Positions 33,962 to 43,652 are shown, counted from the first letter of the stretch. The stretch is 54,981 nt of DNA from an uncultured Pseudophaeobacter sp. (GCA_905479575.1 CAJQNB010000021.1:1-54981); one strand, 5' to 3'. Notes: generated by a model from the letters alone, not told the origin. Made by a program: numbers and translations.

Positions 33962-34270
33962 CGGCGCGCGGCAGGCCTTTTCCTATCTAAGCTTTTGCAC
34001 TTCGGCGGTCGGCGCTGCCGACCTCTGCCTGCTGTGGGGCGGGCAAGTCTGTTTAGAACGGCCCTGTTTAGGATTGGGCTGTGGAGAACTGGGCACATCT
34101 GTACAGAAAAGAGTGTTTCGACTGGTCTGAGGTGGAAAAACGACAGGAGATGTCGTGAACTGGCAGCCGCTACCCGCCGGGATTGGGCCTGCTGCGACTC
34201 TAGCCGGGGGGTGCCCGGTGGCGCGCGGCACAGGTCGGGGCGTTCGCTCAGAACCACCAAGGAGAGGCTC
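33962..34270. other. Gap before the MttB-family gene
   Basis: 309 bases. The + strand frame of the MttB gene stays open backward through this stretch, but that translation is Arg/Cys-rich and unlike a protein. I see a small hairpin CGACA-GGAGA-TGTCG near 34140 and no convincing gene or riboswitch. It presumably holds the promoter of the MttB-family gene. Confidence 0.45.
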
Positions 34271-35824
34271 ATGGCACGGGATAAAGGTAGACGAGGGGGC
34301 GGGCGTGCAGGCGCGGCAGCACGGCGCGGCACGGCAGCCTTGCAGCAGATGCCCTGGCGCATTCCGCAAAATATTGACCGCCCCATTGAGCCCCTGACCG
34401 AAGAAGGTGTTGCCGCAATCCACGATGGCGCCATGCGGATCCTGGAAGAGATCGGGATTGTCTTTCTCAACCCGGAAGCGCTGGAAATCTTGAAACAGGC
34501 CGGCTGCCGCGTCGAGGGCGATCTGGTGCGGATGGACCGGGCGTTTGTCATGGAGATGGTTGGCAAGGCACCAGATCAGTTCACCATCACCCCACGCAAT
34601 CCAGACCGCACAATCCCGATCGGCGGCAACAACCTGCTCTTTGGCAATGTCTCCTCGCCGCCGAACTACTGGGATCTGGATCTTGGCAAGAAGGTCGCAG
34701 GAAATCGCGAACAGTGCCGCAATCTGTTGAAGCTGACCCAGTATTTCAACTGTATCCACTTTGCCGGCGGCTACCCGGTGGAACCGGTGGATATCCACGC
34801 ATCAGTGCGCCATCTGGACGTGCTCTATGACAAGCTGACGCTGACCGACAAGGCCATGCATGCCTATTCGCTGGGCAAAGAGCGAGTCGAAGATGTGATG
34901 GAAATGGTGCGCATCGCCGGGGGGCTGACGGATGAAGAATTCGAAGCCACGCCGCGGATGTATACCAATATCAACTCCACCTCGCCGTTGAAGCACGACT
35001 ATCCGATGATTGACGGCTGCCTGCGGCTGGTGCGTCGGGGGCAGGCAGTGGTGGTGACGCCCTTTACCCTGGCGGGGGCGATGGCGCCTGTCACCATGGC
35101 TGGAGCGGTGGCGCAAAGCCTGGCCGAGGCGCTCTGTGCTATTGCGCTGTTTCAATATGTCCGCCCCGGCACCCCCTGTGCCATTGGCACCTTTACCTCA
35201 AATGTGGATATGAAATCCGGCGCCCCGGCCTTTGGCACCCCTGAATACATGCGCGCCACCCAGATGACCGGGCAAATGGCGCGCCATTACGGCCTGCCGA
35301 TGCGCTCTTCCGGGGTTTGTGCTGCCAATGTGCCGGACGGGCAGGCCATGTGGGAGACCTCAAATTCGCTCTGGGCGGCGGTGCAGTCGGGAACCAATAT
35401 GGTGTACCACGCAGCCGGTTGGCTGGAAGGCGGGCTGATCGCCAGCCCGGAGAAATTCATTATGGACTGCGAAGTCCTGCAGCAGCTTCAACGCTATATG
35501 CAGCCGGAAATCTGCGCCACCGGACCGGATGAGATTGCCTTTGATGCCGTGCGCGAGGTTGGAAACGAAGGGCATTTCTTTGGCATCCAACACACCCAGG
35601 ACCGCTATGCCACCGCCTTTTACCAGCCCTACCTGAGCGATTGGCGCAACTATGAGGCCTGGGAGGCGGCTGGCGCTGTTTGGACACCGGAACGGGCCAA
35701 CAAGATCTACAAGGATATTCTGCAGGAATTCACCCCACCGCCGCTGGACGACGCCCTGCATGAGGAATTGAAGGATTTTGTTGCGCGTCGAAAATCAGAA
35801 GGCGGGGCGCCAACTGATTTTTAA
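34271..35824 (+). CDS. Trimethylamine methyltransferase family protein (MttB superfamily, non-pyrrolysine)
   Basis: 517 residues from ATG 34271, preceded by AAGGAGAG. MttB-superfamily features: IPQNIDRPIEPLTEEGVAAI, MRILEEIGIVFLNPEALEIL, NLLFGNVSSPPNYWD, GGYPVEPVDIHASVRHLD and YHAAGWLEGGLIASPEKF. The frame is continuous without an internal amber codon, so it is not a pyrrolysine enzyme. Non-pyrrolysine members demethylate quaternary amines such as glycine betaine or related compounds and pass the methyl group to a corrinoid protein. No corrinoid protein gene is adjacent. The N-terminus is strongly basic (Gly/Arg-rich, residues 2-20). Confidence 0.9.
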   Translation: MARDKGRRGGGRAGAAARRGTAALQQMPWRIPQNIDRPIEPLTEEGVAAIHDGAMRILEEIGIVFLNPEALEILKQAGCRVEGDLVRMDRAFVMEMVGKAPDQFTITPRNPDRTIPIGGNNLLFGNVSSPPNYWDLDLGKKVAGNREQCRNLLKLTQYFNCIHFAGGYPVEPVDIHASVRHLDVLYDKLTLTDKAMHAYSLGKERVEDVMEMVRIAGGLTDEEFEATPRMYTNINSTSPLKHDYPMIDGCLRLVRRGQAVVVTPFTLAGAMAPVTMAGAVAQSLAEALCAIALFQYVRPGTPCAIGTFTSNVDMKSGAPAFGTPEYMRATQMTGQMARHYGLPMRSSGVCAANVPDGQAMWETSNSLWAAVQSGTNMVYHAAGWLEGGLIASPEKFIMDCEVLQQLQRYMQPEICATGPDEIAFDAVREVGNEGHFFGIQHTQDRYATAFYQPYLSDWRNYEAWEAAGAVWTPERANKIYKDILQEFTPPPLDDALHEELKDFVARRKSEGGAPTDF

Positions 35825-36413
35825 AATTCCACAGGTAGGCGACCTCAAAAATTTGGGAGCTGTTGTTCGGCACAGTCCCAAGGTCGTCCTAACAGCTGAT
35901 TTTGGGATCTCTGGGGTAGGGCGAAGAGCCTGCAGGTCAACGGCTTTCAACCTATGATTTATAGTACTTTCTTATCTCAATTGAAGCTAAGAGCCTTCTG
36001 TCAAAAAAACCCAATTTTTCAATAATGAAATTAGTAAGTTAGCATGTTTAGCAGCTGAGCGCCGTTACGCGCTCCCTGTTGAAAGCCTCTTTTTTGGGGA
36101 CTTCCTTGCCACAGCTGGGCCGCTGACCTGTGGTTTTTCTTCCCTGCTCCGGCGTAAAAGGGTATGTCCCCCATGCAATATGTGTCGAGCGACTCGGAAG
36201 GGGGGCTCGCGCTGAGCAACGGAGCGAATGTCAGTACTGTTTGCGGTGCGCCTTTTTTTTGAGGACTGCCCGGCAAATGTTACTGTTGAAAAACCAGAAC
36301 ACGGGGCGCTCCAAAACAGGAACTGGATCTGAAATTCCGTCAAACTTTATTTGTTCGGCGTATCTTAACGATCCGGAGCCAAATATGGGTAAGGTGTAAC
36401 AAGGGGCCAATTT
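35825..36413. other. Long non-coding stretch before the H-NOX-like gene
   Basis: 589 bases, more AT-rich than the neighbours, especially 35950-36050. A hairpin is formed by TTGGGA and TCCCAA near 35852-35881, with inner CTGT/ACAG. Small open frames on either strand look random. Runs of T and A (for example 36247-36260) make a promoter or regulatory RNA possible, but I cannot name one. Confidence 0.4.
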
Positions 36414-37001
36414 ATGCATGGTCTGATCAACAGAGCGATTCAGGCATTCGTCGTTAGTACCTACGGGGAAGAACGGTGGAGTCATATTATGGATACTGCG
36501 GATCTTGGCTTTGCTCAGTTCGAGGCCATGTTGTTCTATACAGAAGAGCAATCCAACAAGATGCTCGCCGCTATGGAAAAACAGCTTGAACGCCCGCTGC
36601 CTGAAATTCTTGAGGACACTGGCACTTTCCTGGTGTCAAACCCGCAAGTGGAGGCACTGCGGCGGCTGCTGCGATTTGGCGGCGTCAACTATGTGGAATT
36701 CCTGCATTCGCTGGATGATCTGCCAGACCGCGCCCGCTTGGCCGTGGCCGATCTGCACCTGCCTGCGATTGAACTGGTTGAGAATTCACCAGGGCAATTT
36801 GATCTGGTCTGCCAACCGGGCCTGCCGGGGTTCGCCCATGTCTTAATGGGCGTTCTGCGGGCAATGGCAGATGATTATGGCGACTTGGTTATACTGGACC
36901 ATCGCGGCACCCAAGACGGAGCAGAGGTGATCTCGATCACGCTGGTTGAAACGGATTTTGCCGAAGGACGCACTTTTGACTTGGGAGCCCATGCCCTATG
37001 A
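36414..37001 (+). CDS. H-NOX-like (haem NO-binding fold) protein, apparently without haem ligand
   Basis: 195 residues; begins MHGLINRAIQAF as H-NOX proteins do, with LEDTGTFLV, LLRFGGVNYVEFLHSLDDL and the C-terminal GFAHVLMGVLRAMADDYG in H-NOX order. In haem-binding members a His sits about residue 102-105, after the L-x-x-L turn; here the residue is Pro104 (DDLPDRAR). The YxSxR motif that holds the haem propionates is also not recognisable (LVCQPGL). It overlaps the HNOBA-GGDEF gene by ATGA. It could be a sensor that binds another ligand, or a protein-protein regulator of the cyclase. Confidence 0.8.
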   Translation: MHGLINRAIQAFVVSTYGEERWSHIMDTADLGFAQFEAMLFYTEEQSNKMLAAMEKQLERPLPEILEDTGTFLVSNPQVEALRRLLRFGGVNYVEFLHSLDDLPDRARLAVADLHLPAIELVENSPGQFDLVCQPGLPGFAHVLMGVLRAMADDYGDLVILDHRGTQDGAEVISITLVETDFAEGRTFDLGAHAL

Positions 37002-38020
37002 TGACCGCGGATGAGTTGACCGGTATCATTGACCAAATTTGCCCGATGTACCTTGTCGTAGACGCCGGCGGGCGCATTCACTTTGCAGGACCGACGTTGA
37101 AAAAACTCCGCCCTGACATGAGTTGGAAGGGCGTGAAGTTCTTTGAGGTTTTTGACCTGTTGCGCCCCCGTTGGGTCAATTCCATGGACGACCTCCTCAA
37201 AACTGCGGGCGCCAAGTTGCACATGCAGTTTCGCGAGTCACCGCAAACAAGCCTCAAGGGCGTCTTGGCACCGCTGCCAGGTGGCAAAGGCGCGCTGATC
37301 AACCTTTCGTTTGGTATTTCCGTGCTTGAGGCCGTGCGCGACTATGATCTGACCAGCGCGGATTTTTCCCCTACGGACCTGACAATCGAAATGCTATATC
37401 TGGTGGAGGCAAAATCGGCCGCCATGGAGGCATCGCGGCAGTTGAACCTGCGGCTGCAAGGGGCCAAGATTGCCGCAGAAGAACAGGCCTTTACCGATAC
37501 CCTGACCGGTCTCAAGAACCGGCGGGCCATGGATCATATCCTGGCGCGCCTGATTGGATCTGGCACAGATTTTGCCCTGATGCATGTGGACCTTGATTAT
37601 TTCAAAGAGGTCAACGACACTCTCGGGCATGCAGCCGGGGATGCAGTTTTACAAAGTGTTGCTCAGGTGATGGTCGATTGCACCCGTCATACCGACACCG
37701 TGGCCCGTGTTGGCGGCGATGAATTTGTGATCATTTTTGAAGGCGTTAATGAGCCAAAAGTCCTTGAGGCCCTGTCAAAACGTTTGATCCGTCGCCTGGA
37801 AGAGCCTGTGCCCTACGGCGGCAAGCTGTGCAAGATTTCCGCCAGTGCTGGCACCACACTGTCGTCCTGGAATCCAGCCCCGATTGAGGCTGCCGCCATG
37901 TTGCATCAGGCAGATATGGCGCTTTATGCCGCAAAACGGGCAGGGCGCTCGCAGCATCTGTTTTTTGAGCAGGGCATGCAAAAAGACGAGCCGCAAGTCG
38001 CCGCACAAAGCCAGGCCTGA
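36998..38020 (+). CDS. HNOBA-type sensor diguanylate cyclase
   Basis: 340 residues, start ATG 36998 overlapping the H-NOX-like stop. The N-terminal 150 residues look like the HNOBA (H-NOX-associated, PAS-like) domain: YLVVDAGGRIHFAGPTLKKL and LTSADFSPTDLTIEMLYLVE. A signalling helix (SAAMEASRQLNLRLQGAKIA) leads to GGDEF. The catalytic motif is intact (ARVGGDEFVIIF), with the RxxD inhibitory site RHTD five residues before it. Together with the H-NOX-like protein it forms a two-protein c-di-GMP module, as in known H-NOX/cyclase pairs. Confidence 0.87.
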   Translation: MMTADELTGIIDQICPMYLVVDAGGRIHFAGPTLKKLRPDMSWKGVKFFEVFDLLRPRWVNSMDDLLKTAGAKLHMQFRESPQTSLKGVLAPLPGGKGALINLSFGISVLEAVRDYDLTSADFSPTDLTIEMLYLVEAKSAAMEASRQLNLRLQGAKIAAEEQAFTDTLTGLKNRRAMDHILARLIGSGTDFALMHVDLDYFKEVNDTLGHAAGDAVLQSVAQVMVDCTRHTDTVARVGGDEFVIIFEGVNEPKVLEALSKRLIRRLEEPVPYGGKLCKISASAGTTLSSWNPAPIEAAAMLHQADMALYAAKRAGRSQHLFFEQGMQKDEPQVAAQSQA

Positions 38021-38148
38021 ACCACCACAAAGAACAAGGTCCTGTGAAGCTGAGCCCAAGCCTGAGCGGCCCTGGGTGGCCCGCCAATTTTCTGCACCGG
38101 GTTTGGCCTCGACTGCGGCGGCCAAACCCTACTCACGCGCCCGCTGAA

Positions 38149-39267
38149 TTACTTAAAGGGCAAGGCGCGAATGGTGACCCTGCGCGGTGTGTGATCCAGC
38201 ATGACCTCAAGGTCTGCGGCGTCATCCGATATCTCCGCGGCGATCATTCCAACCCCGATATTTCCCTCAAATCGCGGCGAATGGATCGCTTCGCTGAGCA
38301 GGCCGACAATCTGGCCATCTGATGTCTGAACCGGCAAGGAATGTTCAAAGCCCTCTAAAGGAGCCCCGGAAATCATATAGCCCACACGGCGACGCTTGAC
38401 GCCCTCTGCTTTGATCTTTTGCAGCGCGGCTTTACCAACAAAGTCATCCGGCCGGTCCAGATCCACCAGTTTTCCCAGCGATATTTCAAACGGATTACAA
38501 GGATTTACTTGGATGCGCCCATCTGCACCATAGGACACCAACCCGCTTTCGATACGCTCCAGATCATTGGGAGCGCCAGGGCGAATGCCGTAGGCTGCGC
38601 CGGCCTCTTTCACGATGGCCCACAACTCGGACCCGCGACTGCCGTCTTGCAGGTAGAGCTCAAATCCCCCCTGTTTTGACCAGCCGGATCGGGACAGGAT
38701 CAGGGGAATGCCCTTTAGATCAGTCTGTTTGAAACCGAAGTACGCAAGATCTTTGATCCAATCGCCAAACAGCTCTGCCACCAGCGCTTCAGCCTTGGGG
38801 CCCTGAATCGCCAGCGGCGACACATCCGGTTCATGCACCTTCACATCCAGCCCGCGTTCGGCAGTAATGGCGCTGGCCCAAAGCCCGATATCGCTGTCAG
38901 CAATGGACAGCCAATAGCGGTTTTCCGCCAGCATCAGAAGCACCGGATCGTTAATCAGCGTGCCTGCGTGATCGCAGATCGGCACATAGCGGCCTTGGCC
39001 GATCCTGGTTTTACCCATGTCACGGGTGGTGAGGTATTGGATCAACGCGCGGGCATCGGGCCCGGAAATTTCAATCTGCCGCTGCGCAGCCACGTCCCAC
39101 ATCGAAACTCCGGTCATCAGGCTGTCATATTCCGCCTGCGGATTTCCAAAATGTGCGGGTATAAGCATGTGATTATAGACAGAAAAACTTGCCACCCCAT
39201 CTGCAAGGGTTGCGTCAAAATACACAGATTTGCGTGTATTCGGGCCGATGCCGATCTGCAGTGTCAT
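38149..39267 (-). CDS. GcvT/DmdA-like aminomethyltransferase family protein
   Basis: 372 residues of the tetrahydrofolate-dependent aminomethyltransferase family. Segments FSVYNHMLIPAHFG, VSMWDVAAQRQIEISGPDA, VPICDHAGTLINDPVLLML, DVSPLAIQGPKA, SGWSKQGGFELYL, NDLERIESGLVSYG and SEAIHSPRF resemble, in order, the dimethylsulfoniopropionate demethylase DmdA more than glycine cleavage T proteins. No glycine cleavage or sarcosine oxidase gene is adjacent. It could be a DmdA paralogue acting on DMSP or another methylated compound; I cannot decide without a tree. It is a single gene with free space on both sides. Confidence 0.85.
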   Translation of the reverse strand: MTLQIGIGPNTRKSVYFDATLADGVASFSVYNHMLIPAHFGNPQAEYDSLMTGVSMWDVAAQRQIEISGPDARALIQYLTTRDMGKTRIGQGRYVPICDHAGTLINDPVLLMLAENRYWLSIADSDIGLWASAITAERGLDVKVHEPDVSPLAIQGPKAEALVAELFGDWIKDLAYFGFKQTDLKGIPLILSRSGWSKQGGFELYLQDGSRGSELWAIVKEAGAAYGIRPGAPNDLERIESGLVSYGADGRIQVNPCNPFEISLGKLVDLDRPDDFVGKAALQKIKAEGVKRRRVGYMISGAPLEGFEHSLPVQTSDGQIVGLLSEAIHSPRFEGNIGVGMIAAEISDDAADLEVMLDHTPRRVTIRALPFK

Positions 39268-39426
39268 GGCGTCTCCTGTTGCGCTAGATACCCAAGGTAT
39301 TAGCCAGAAACAGTGGGTTTTCCAGCCCCAAAGCAGCGCAGTGACCGAACAACAGATGCGCTCTGGTTCACACCACTGAAAGTGGTCTCGCCCGAACAGG
39401 TAATATTCTGATGAAAGGAAGGAAAG

Positions 39427-39501
39427 TGGCAGCCCGTAGGGGAGTCGAACCCCTCTTTTCAGGTTGAAAACCTGACGTCCTAACCGATAGACGAACGGGC
39501 C
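39427..39501 (-). tRNA. tRNA-Glu (anticodon TTC)
   Basis: On the minus strand the cloverleaf folds with acceptor GGCCCGT / ACGGGCT, anticodon stem TCAGG / CCTGA, loop TTTTCAA (anticodon TTC), T-arm GAGGGGTTCGACTCCCCT and an encoded CCA end (39427-39429). The G1-U72 pair and discriminator G are as in other alphaproteobacterial tRNA-Glu genes. It is a single tRNA between the DmdA-like gene and yaeQ. Confidence 0.95.
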
Positions 39502-39516
39502 ACTGTTGGTGTCGGT

Positions 39517-39545
39517 GTATTACTTAGTCACTGGCAGTTGCGCAA
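39517..39545 (-). promoter_or_regulatory. Promoter of tRNA-Glu
   Basis: TTGCGC (39540-39545) and TAATAC (39517-39522) on the minus strand with exactly 17 bases between. The tRNA begins 16 bases downstream of the -10 element. Confidence 0.6.
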
Positions 39546-39903
39546 GGGCTAAAATTTTAAAATGGCGGGTTTTCTATCCACCTATACAATTCGGGTTAAG
39601 CACCTGAACAAACGTGAATAATCCCCAAATCAAGGGGTTTGACGCTTCTGCATATCTCAGATTTTTTTGATCGGGCAAAACACCCCATGGCACTTTGCGC
39701 CGCGCCGGCGTCGCCAAAGGGGCAGGCCGTCCAGGGTCAGCGCCCTAAAGAACCAGATCTCTAAGCCATAAATCACGGCCGCCTCCTACCTCGCCCGGCC
39801 AGGCTTCTCTCTGTGTGCTTTTTTCCCAAAATCCCTTTATTTCCTTTCACCCCCCCTGCCAGACGCACTAGGCATCCCTATCTTCGCTATATCGGGGCAA
39901 ACC
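39546..39903. other. Non-coding gap before yaeQ
   Basis: 358 bases with no convincing frame. Pyrimidine-rich tracts occur at 39780-39860 on the + strand. The yaeQ promoter should lie here; I cannot point to it with confidence. Confidence 0.4.
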
Positions 39904-40452
39904 ATGGCGCAAAAATCCACCATCTACAAAGTTGAACTGTCCGTATCCGATATGGATCGTCACTACTATGAGACCCACAAGCTGACCGTCGCCAAACATC
40001 CTTCGGAGACGGATGAACGATTGATGGTGCGCCTTCTTGCCTTTGCCTTGAACGCACATGAGCACTTGGAACTGACCAAGGGGCTGTCCACAGATGACGA
40101 ACCGGACATCTGGCAGAAAAGCCTCAGCGGTGAGCTGGAATTATGGGTCGCGCTGGGACTGCCCAGCGACAAGGTGGTGCGTCAATCCTGCGGCAAAGCC
40201 AATGAGGTGATTATCTATTGCTACGGTGGCAGAACAGCGGAAACCTGGTGGGACAAGATCAAGAACAGCACCACCCGGTTTGATAATCTGACGGTTATCA
40301 ATCTGTCGGAGGCGGACACCCAGGGGCTGGAAAAACTTGCAAGCCGCTCCATGAAATTGCAGGTGAATATTCAGGACGGCGAGGTAATGGTGAGTGTTGA
40401 TGATGCCATTCTTTATCTGACCCCGACCACATGGAAAGATGCTGGTCATTAA
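39904..40452 (+). CDS. yaeQ: YaeQ family protein
   Basis: 182 residues. The start MAQKSTIYKVELSVSDMDRH, HPSETDERLMVRLLAFAL, DEPDIWQKSLSGELELWVAL and TLTPTTW-like end (YLTPTTW) are the YaeQ pattern. The family has a variant of the PD-(D/E)xK nuclease fold: E in ETDERL, D in DEPD and E in ELELW are the probable metal residues. The physiological role is unknown. It converges with arsJ. Confidence 0.92.
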   Translation: MAQKSTIYKVELSVSDMDRHYYETHKLTVAKHPSETDERLMVRLLAFALNAHEHLELTKGLSTDDEPDIWQKSLSGELELWVALGLPSDKVVRQSCGKANEVIIYCYGGRTAETWWDKIKNSTTRFDNLTVINLSEADTQGLEKLASRSMKLQVNIQDGEVMVSVDDAILYLTPTTWKDAGH

Positions 40453-40530
40453 GCTCCGGGCAGCAGTCCAGACGATCAAGGTTCTGCAGCCTGTCAGGAC
40501 GTACCGCTGCTGCAGGGTCCACGACCTGTT

Positions 40531-41805
40531 TCACCCCCCTGCGCCAGCTGGCTTGTCAGGGGTCCTATCCTGCAACTGACCAGCTGCAACAGCGCTGAGA
40601 ACAACCATTGCCGCCGCAGTGGCGAGGCAGGCTGCCAATCCGCCGAGCTGATAGGTCAGCCCAGACAGCACAGTGCCGGCCAATCGTCCTGCGGCGTTTG
40701 CCATATAGTAGAACCCCACATCCATCGTCACCCGCTCGGCCTTGGTGAAGGCAAGGATCAGATAGGAATGCAGTGAAGAATTGACCGCAAAGATGGCGCC
40801 AAATGCCAGCAAACCTGCAACCAGCGTCACTGTGAGCCAAAGCATCGGCTCCCCGGCCAGCAACACCGCCAGGGCAAGCCCTGCAGGCACCACGGCCAGC
40901 GCCATGGCCCAGGTCCGGGCTGCTGCGATCAGCTCGGCTTCACTGCGCGTTGCCGCCTGTAGAATACGCGGAGCAGAGGCCTGAATGGCACCGTACAAAA
41001 TCGTCCAGACCGCCATGAAGCTGCCTATCAGGAAAAACGCTGCCCGGTTGCCCGCCTCGCTGCCATCCGAAAACACCGCGTAGAAATAGACCGGAATGCC
41101 GACAACAAACCAGATGTCACGCGCGCCAAACAAAAACACCCGCGCGGCAGACAGCCAGTTCACATTGCGCGACTTTGAAAAGACCTCGGTGAATTTTGCC
41201 CCCTTACGGCCCACTGGCAAGCCCTGCGGCATGGCCAGCAGAACCGCAGCAAGGATCACCGCGAGGATCACCGCCATGCCAAGGACAGCCCAGGTAAACC
41301 CGGCAAAGGCAAGCAGCGCAGCCCCCAGCAAAAAGCCAAGGCCTTTGACCGCGTTTTTTGATCCGGTCAGCACCGCAACCCAGCGAAACAGCCCGTCGCC
41401 CTGGGTAGGGGCGAGCAGCTTGACTGCGGATTTGGACGACATCTTTGCCAGATCTTTGGCCACGCCTGACAGGCCCTGCACCAGCATCACAAAGGTGACA
41501 GAGGCACCGATCTGCCAGCTCGGGTCCAGCTGTGTCAGCAGCAACAGGGCAACCACCTGCAGGGAAAGCCCCGCATAAAGCGTCGCCGCCAGCCCAAACC
41601 GCGCCGCGATCCAGCCCGCTGACAGATTGGTCACCATGCCGGCAATCTCATAGAGCACAAAGAGATAGGCCAGCTGCACCGGCGAAAAGCCGAGGCTGTG
41701 AAAATGCAACAGCACCAACATCCGCAAGGCGCCATCGGTCAACATAAAGGCCCAATACGAGGCCGTGACCGCGATATAGGCCGCCAATCCGGTTTTCTGT
41801 GTCAC
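40531..41805 (-). CDS. arsJ: ArsJ organoarsenical (1-arseno-3-phosphoglycerate) exporter
   Basis: 424 residues, twelve membrane segments, MFS fold. [20 protein letters not shown] and [16 protein letters not shown] are features of the ArsJ group. It starts at GTG 41805, whose GTGA overlaps the stop of the GAPDH gene. ArsJ exports 1-arseno-3-phosphoglycerate made from arsenate by the linked GAPDH; the product then decomposes to arsenate outside. It is the last gene of the arsenic operon. Confidence 0.93.
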   Translation of the reverse strand: MTQKTGLAAYIAVTASYWAFMLTDGALRMLVLLHFHSLGFSPVQLAYLFVLYEIAGMVTNLSAGWIAARFGLAATLYAGLSLQVVALLLLTQLDPSWQIGASVTFVMLVQGLSGVAKDLAKMSSKSAVKLLAPTQGDGLFRWVAVLTGSKNAVKGLGFLLGAALLAFAGFTWAVLGMAVILAVILAAVLLAMPQGLPVGRKGAKFTEVFSKSRNVNWLSAARVFLFGARDIWFVVGIPVYFYAVFSDGSEAGNRAAFFLIGSFMAVWTILYGAIQASAPRILQAATRSEAELIAAARTWAMALAVVPAGLALAVLLAGEPMLWLTVTLVAGLLAFGAIFAVNSSLHSYLILAFTKAERVTMDVGFYYMANAAGRLAGTVLSGLTYQLGGLAACLATAAAMVVLSAVAAGQLQDRTPDKPAGAGG

Positions 41806-42803
41806 AGCTGATCCCCAACCATGCGGGCCACATCAACCAGCCGATAGGCATAACCCATTTCATTGTCATACCAGGCGTAGATCTTTACCTGGGTGCCATT
41901 GATCACCATGGTCGATGGCGCGTCCACAATGCTGGAGCGCTGGTCATTGGTGTAATCCGCAGAGACCAGCGGACGGGTCTCATAGCCGAGAATTCCTTTG
42001 AGCGGGCCGTCTTCGGAGGCTGCCTTGAACAGGGCATTGACCTCTTCTGCGGAGGTTTCGCGCTCCACCTCAAACACACAATCGGTGATCGAGGCATTCA
42101 GCAGTGGCACCCGTACCGCATGGCCGTTCAGCTTGCCCGCCAGCTCGGGGTAGATCAACGTGATCGCCGTGGCGCTGCCCGTGGTGGTCGGGATCAGATT
42201 GGTCAGCGCAGAACGCGCCCGGCGCAGGTCTTTGGCGGGCCGATCCACAATGGTCTGGGTGTTGGTGACGTCATGGATGGTGGTGATCGAGCCGTGTTTG
42301 ATGCCAAGCGTTTCGTGGATCACCTTGACCACCGGGGCCAGGCAATTGGTGGTGCAACTGGCGGCGGTGATGATCCGGTGGCGATCGGGTTGGTAGCTGT
42401 CAACATTTACCCCAACGACGATATTGGCGGCATCGCCATCCTTGACCGGGGCAGAGACCACGACCTTTTTGACGCCGGCCTCAAAATAGGGTGCCAGCTT
42501 GGCCTCTGTTTTGAATACGCCGGTGCAATCGATCACCACGTCGACACCTTCCAGCGGCAAATCCTCAAGGCGGCGTTCACAATGGGTTGGCAGGCGGGTA
42601 CCATTGATGATGATGGAGGTCGCATCATGGCTGAACGCGGCGTCCCAGCGACCATGCACCGAGTCAAATTCCAGCAGATGCGCATGCATCTCAGGACTGC
42701 CGATAGCATCATTGATCCAAGCGATTTCAGCCCCGCTCTCCAGCAGTGGTTTCAGCGCAAGTTTGCCCATTCGGCCCAGGCCGTTCAGTGCATAGGTGGT
42801 CAT
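41802..42803 (-). CDS. ArsJ-associated glyceraldehyde-3-phosphate dehydrogenase
   Basis: 333 residues. NAD domain start [17 protein letters not shown]; catalytic Cys in [23 protein letters not shown] near the C-terminus. The sequence differs from housekeeping GAPDH (for example GLGRMGK in place of GFGRIGR). In ars operons this enzyme uses arsenate in place of phosphate and forms 1-arseno-3-phosphoglycerate for ArsJ. ATG 42803 has AGGA upstream; the gene begins 8 bases after the arsR-arsC stop and overlaps arsJ. Confidence 0.93.
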   Translation of the reverse strand: MTTYALNGLGRMGKLALKPLLESGAEIAWINDAIGSPEMHAHLLEFDSVHGRWDAAFSHDATSIIINGTRLPTHCERRLEDLPLEGVDVVIDCTGVFKTEAKLAPYFEAGVKKVVVSAPVKDGDAANIVVGVNVDSYQPDRHRIITAASCTTNCLAPVVKVIHETLGIKHGSITTIHDVTNTQTIVDRPAKDLRRARSALTNLIPTTTGSATAITLIYPELAGKLNGHAVRVPLLNASITDCVFEVERETSAEEVNALFKAASEDGPLKGILGYETRPLVSADYTNDQRSSIVDAPSTMVINGTQVKIYAWYDNEMGYAYRLVDVARMVGDQL

Positions 42804-42811
42804 GGTTTGTC

Positions 42812-43645
42812 CTACTCGGAAGTCAGCGCGATCTTATCAACGGCGTTTTGCAGGGAAATACGATCCAACTGGCCAATCGGCAGGGCAGCAAACCCCTGCA
42901 GCCGGTGCAACAGCACCCCATAGGCCTGATGGAAGGCGAGGCTCTTTTCGGCATCGGTGCCTGTGGCCTTGACCGGGTCGGGCATACCCCAATGGGCGCT
43001 GATCGGCTGACCCTCCCAGGTGGGGCATTGCTCATTTGCGGCCTGGTCACAGACGGTAAACACAAAGTCGAACTGCGGCGCATCCTCGCCCATGAACTCC
43101 TCGATGTTCTTGGACCGCAGACCGCTCACATCGTGGCCTTTGGATTTAAGCATCTCGACCGCAATAGGGTTGAGGCTGGACTGCGGCGTGGTGCCGGCTG
43201 AATAGACCTGGAACCGATCCTGGCCTTTTGCGTTCAGGATGGCTTCGGCAAAAATGGAGCGGGCGGAATTGCCCGTGCAAATAAAGAGAACGTTGTATTT
43301 CCGGTCAGTCATTTGTCTTTCCTCTGACGCAGCAGACTGCTGAAAGGATGTGCACAAATCCGGGCGGCCCCTACAGCAGTCCAGATATAGCGCGTCGAGC
43401 GTTTTACGTGTCGTGTCAATGTTGACCTGATACCGCAGCCAGGTGCCGGTGCGGGTTTTGGTCACCAGATCCGCCTGCATCAAAGCAGAAAGATATGACG
43501 ATAATGTGCTGGCCTTGATGTCCAAAGCCGCGCTGATCTCGCCGGCGGCGACGTGATCGGGGTAACGCCGCATCAGCAGGCGAAACACCGCAAGGCGCTG
43601 GGGGTGCCCTAGGATGGACAAGCGGAGGGGAATCTCTTCTTCCAT
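42812..43645 (-). CDS. ArsR repressor fused to LMW-PTP-type arsenate reductase (ArsC)
   Basis: 277 residues in one continuous frame. Residues 1-105 are Ars[21 protein letters not shown] and [18 protein letters not shown] (winged helix), with a C-terminal Cys cluster [10 protein letters not shown] suited to arsenite. Residues 112-277 are a thioredoxin-type arsenate reductase: [18 protein letters not shown] holds the CX5R loop, followed by [15 protein letters not shown] and SAHWGMPDP. The junction is short ([10 protein letters not shown]). An internal ATG at 43312 with GAGGAAAG upstream could yield a free ArsC. ATG 43645 lies only seven bases from the -10 element, so the message may be leaderless. 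Confidence 0.93.
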   Translation of the reverse strand: MEEEIPLRLSILGHPQRLAVFRLLMRRYPDHVAAGEISAALDIKASTLSSYLSALMQADLVTKTRTGTWLRYQVNIDTTRKTLDALYLDCCRGRPDLCTSFQQSAASEERQMTDRKYNVLFICTGNSARSIFAEAILNAKGQDRFQVYSAGTTPQSSLNPIAVEMLKSKGHDVSGLRSKNIEEFMGEDAPQFDFVFTVCDQAANEQCPTWEGQPISAHWGMPDPVKATGTDAEKSLAFHQAYGVLLHRLQGFAALPIGQLDRISLQNAVDKIALTSE

Positions 43646-43652
43646 ATTTCAC

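Noticed and set aside
33962..34270. Possible riboswitch (glycine, SAM or cobalamin) before the MttB-family gene
   Set aside because: None of the conserved core sequences of these classes could be found; only a small hairpin is present.
34271..35824. Pyrrolysine-containing MttB
   Set aside because: The frame has no in-frame amber codon and is full length without one.
35825..36413. Small open frames in the 589-base gap before the H-NOX-like gene
   Set aside because: Their composition is erratic, they lack ribosome sites and they overlap each other on both strands.
39427..39501. tRNA-Glu as an integration site of a genomic island
   Set aside because: No integrase gene and no repeat of the tRNA 3' end was noticed in the window; the island signs begin about 5 kb away.
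41799..42923. Long + strand frame opposite the GAPDH gene
   Set aside because: Entirely explained by the GAPDH and arsR-arsC coding sequences on the minus strand.
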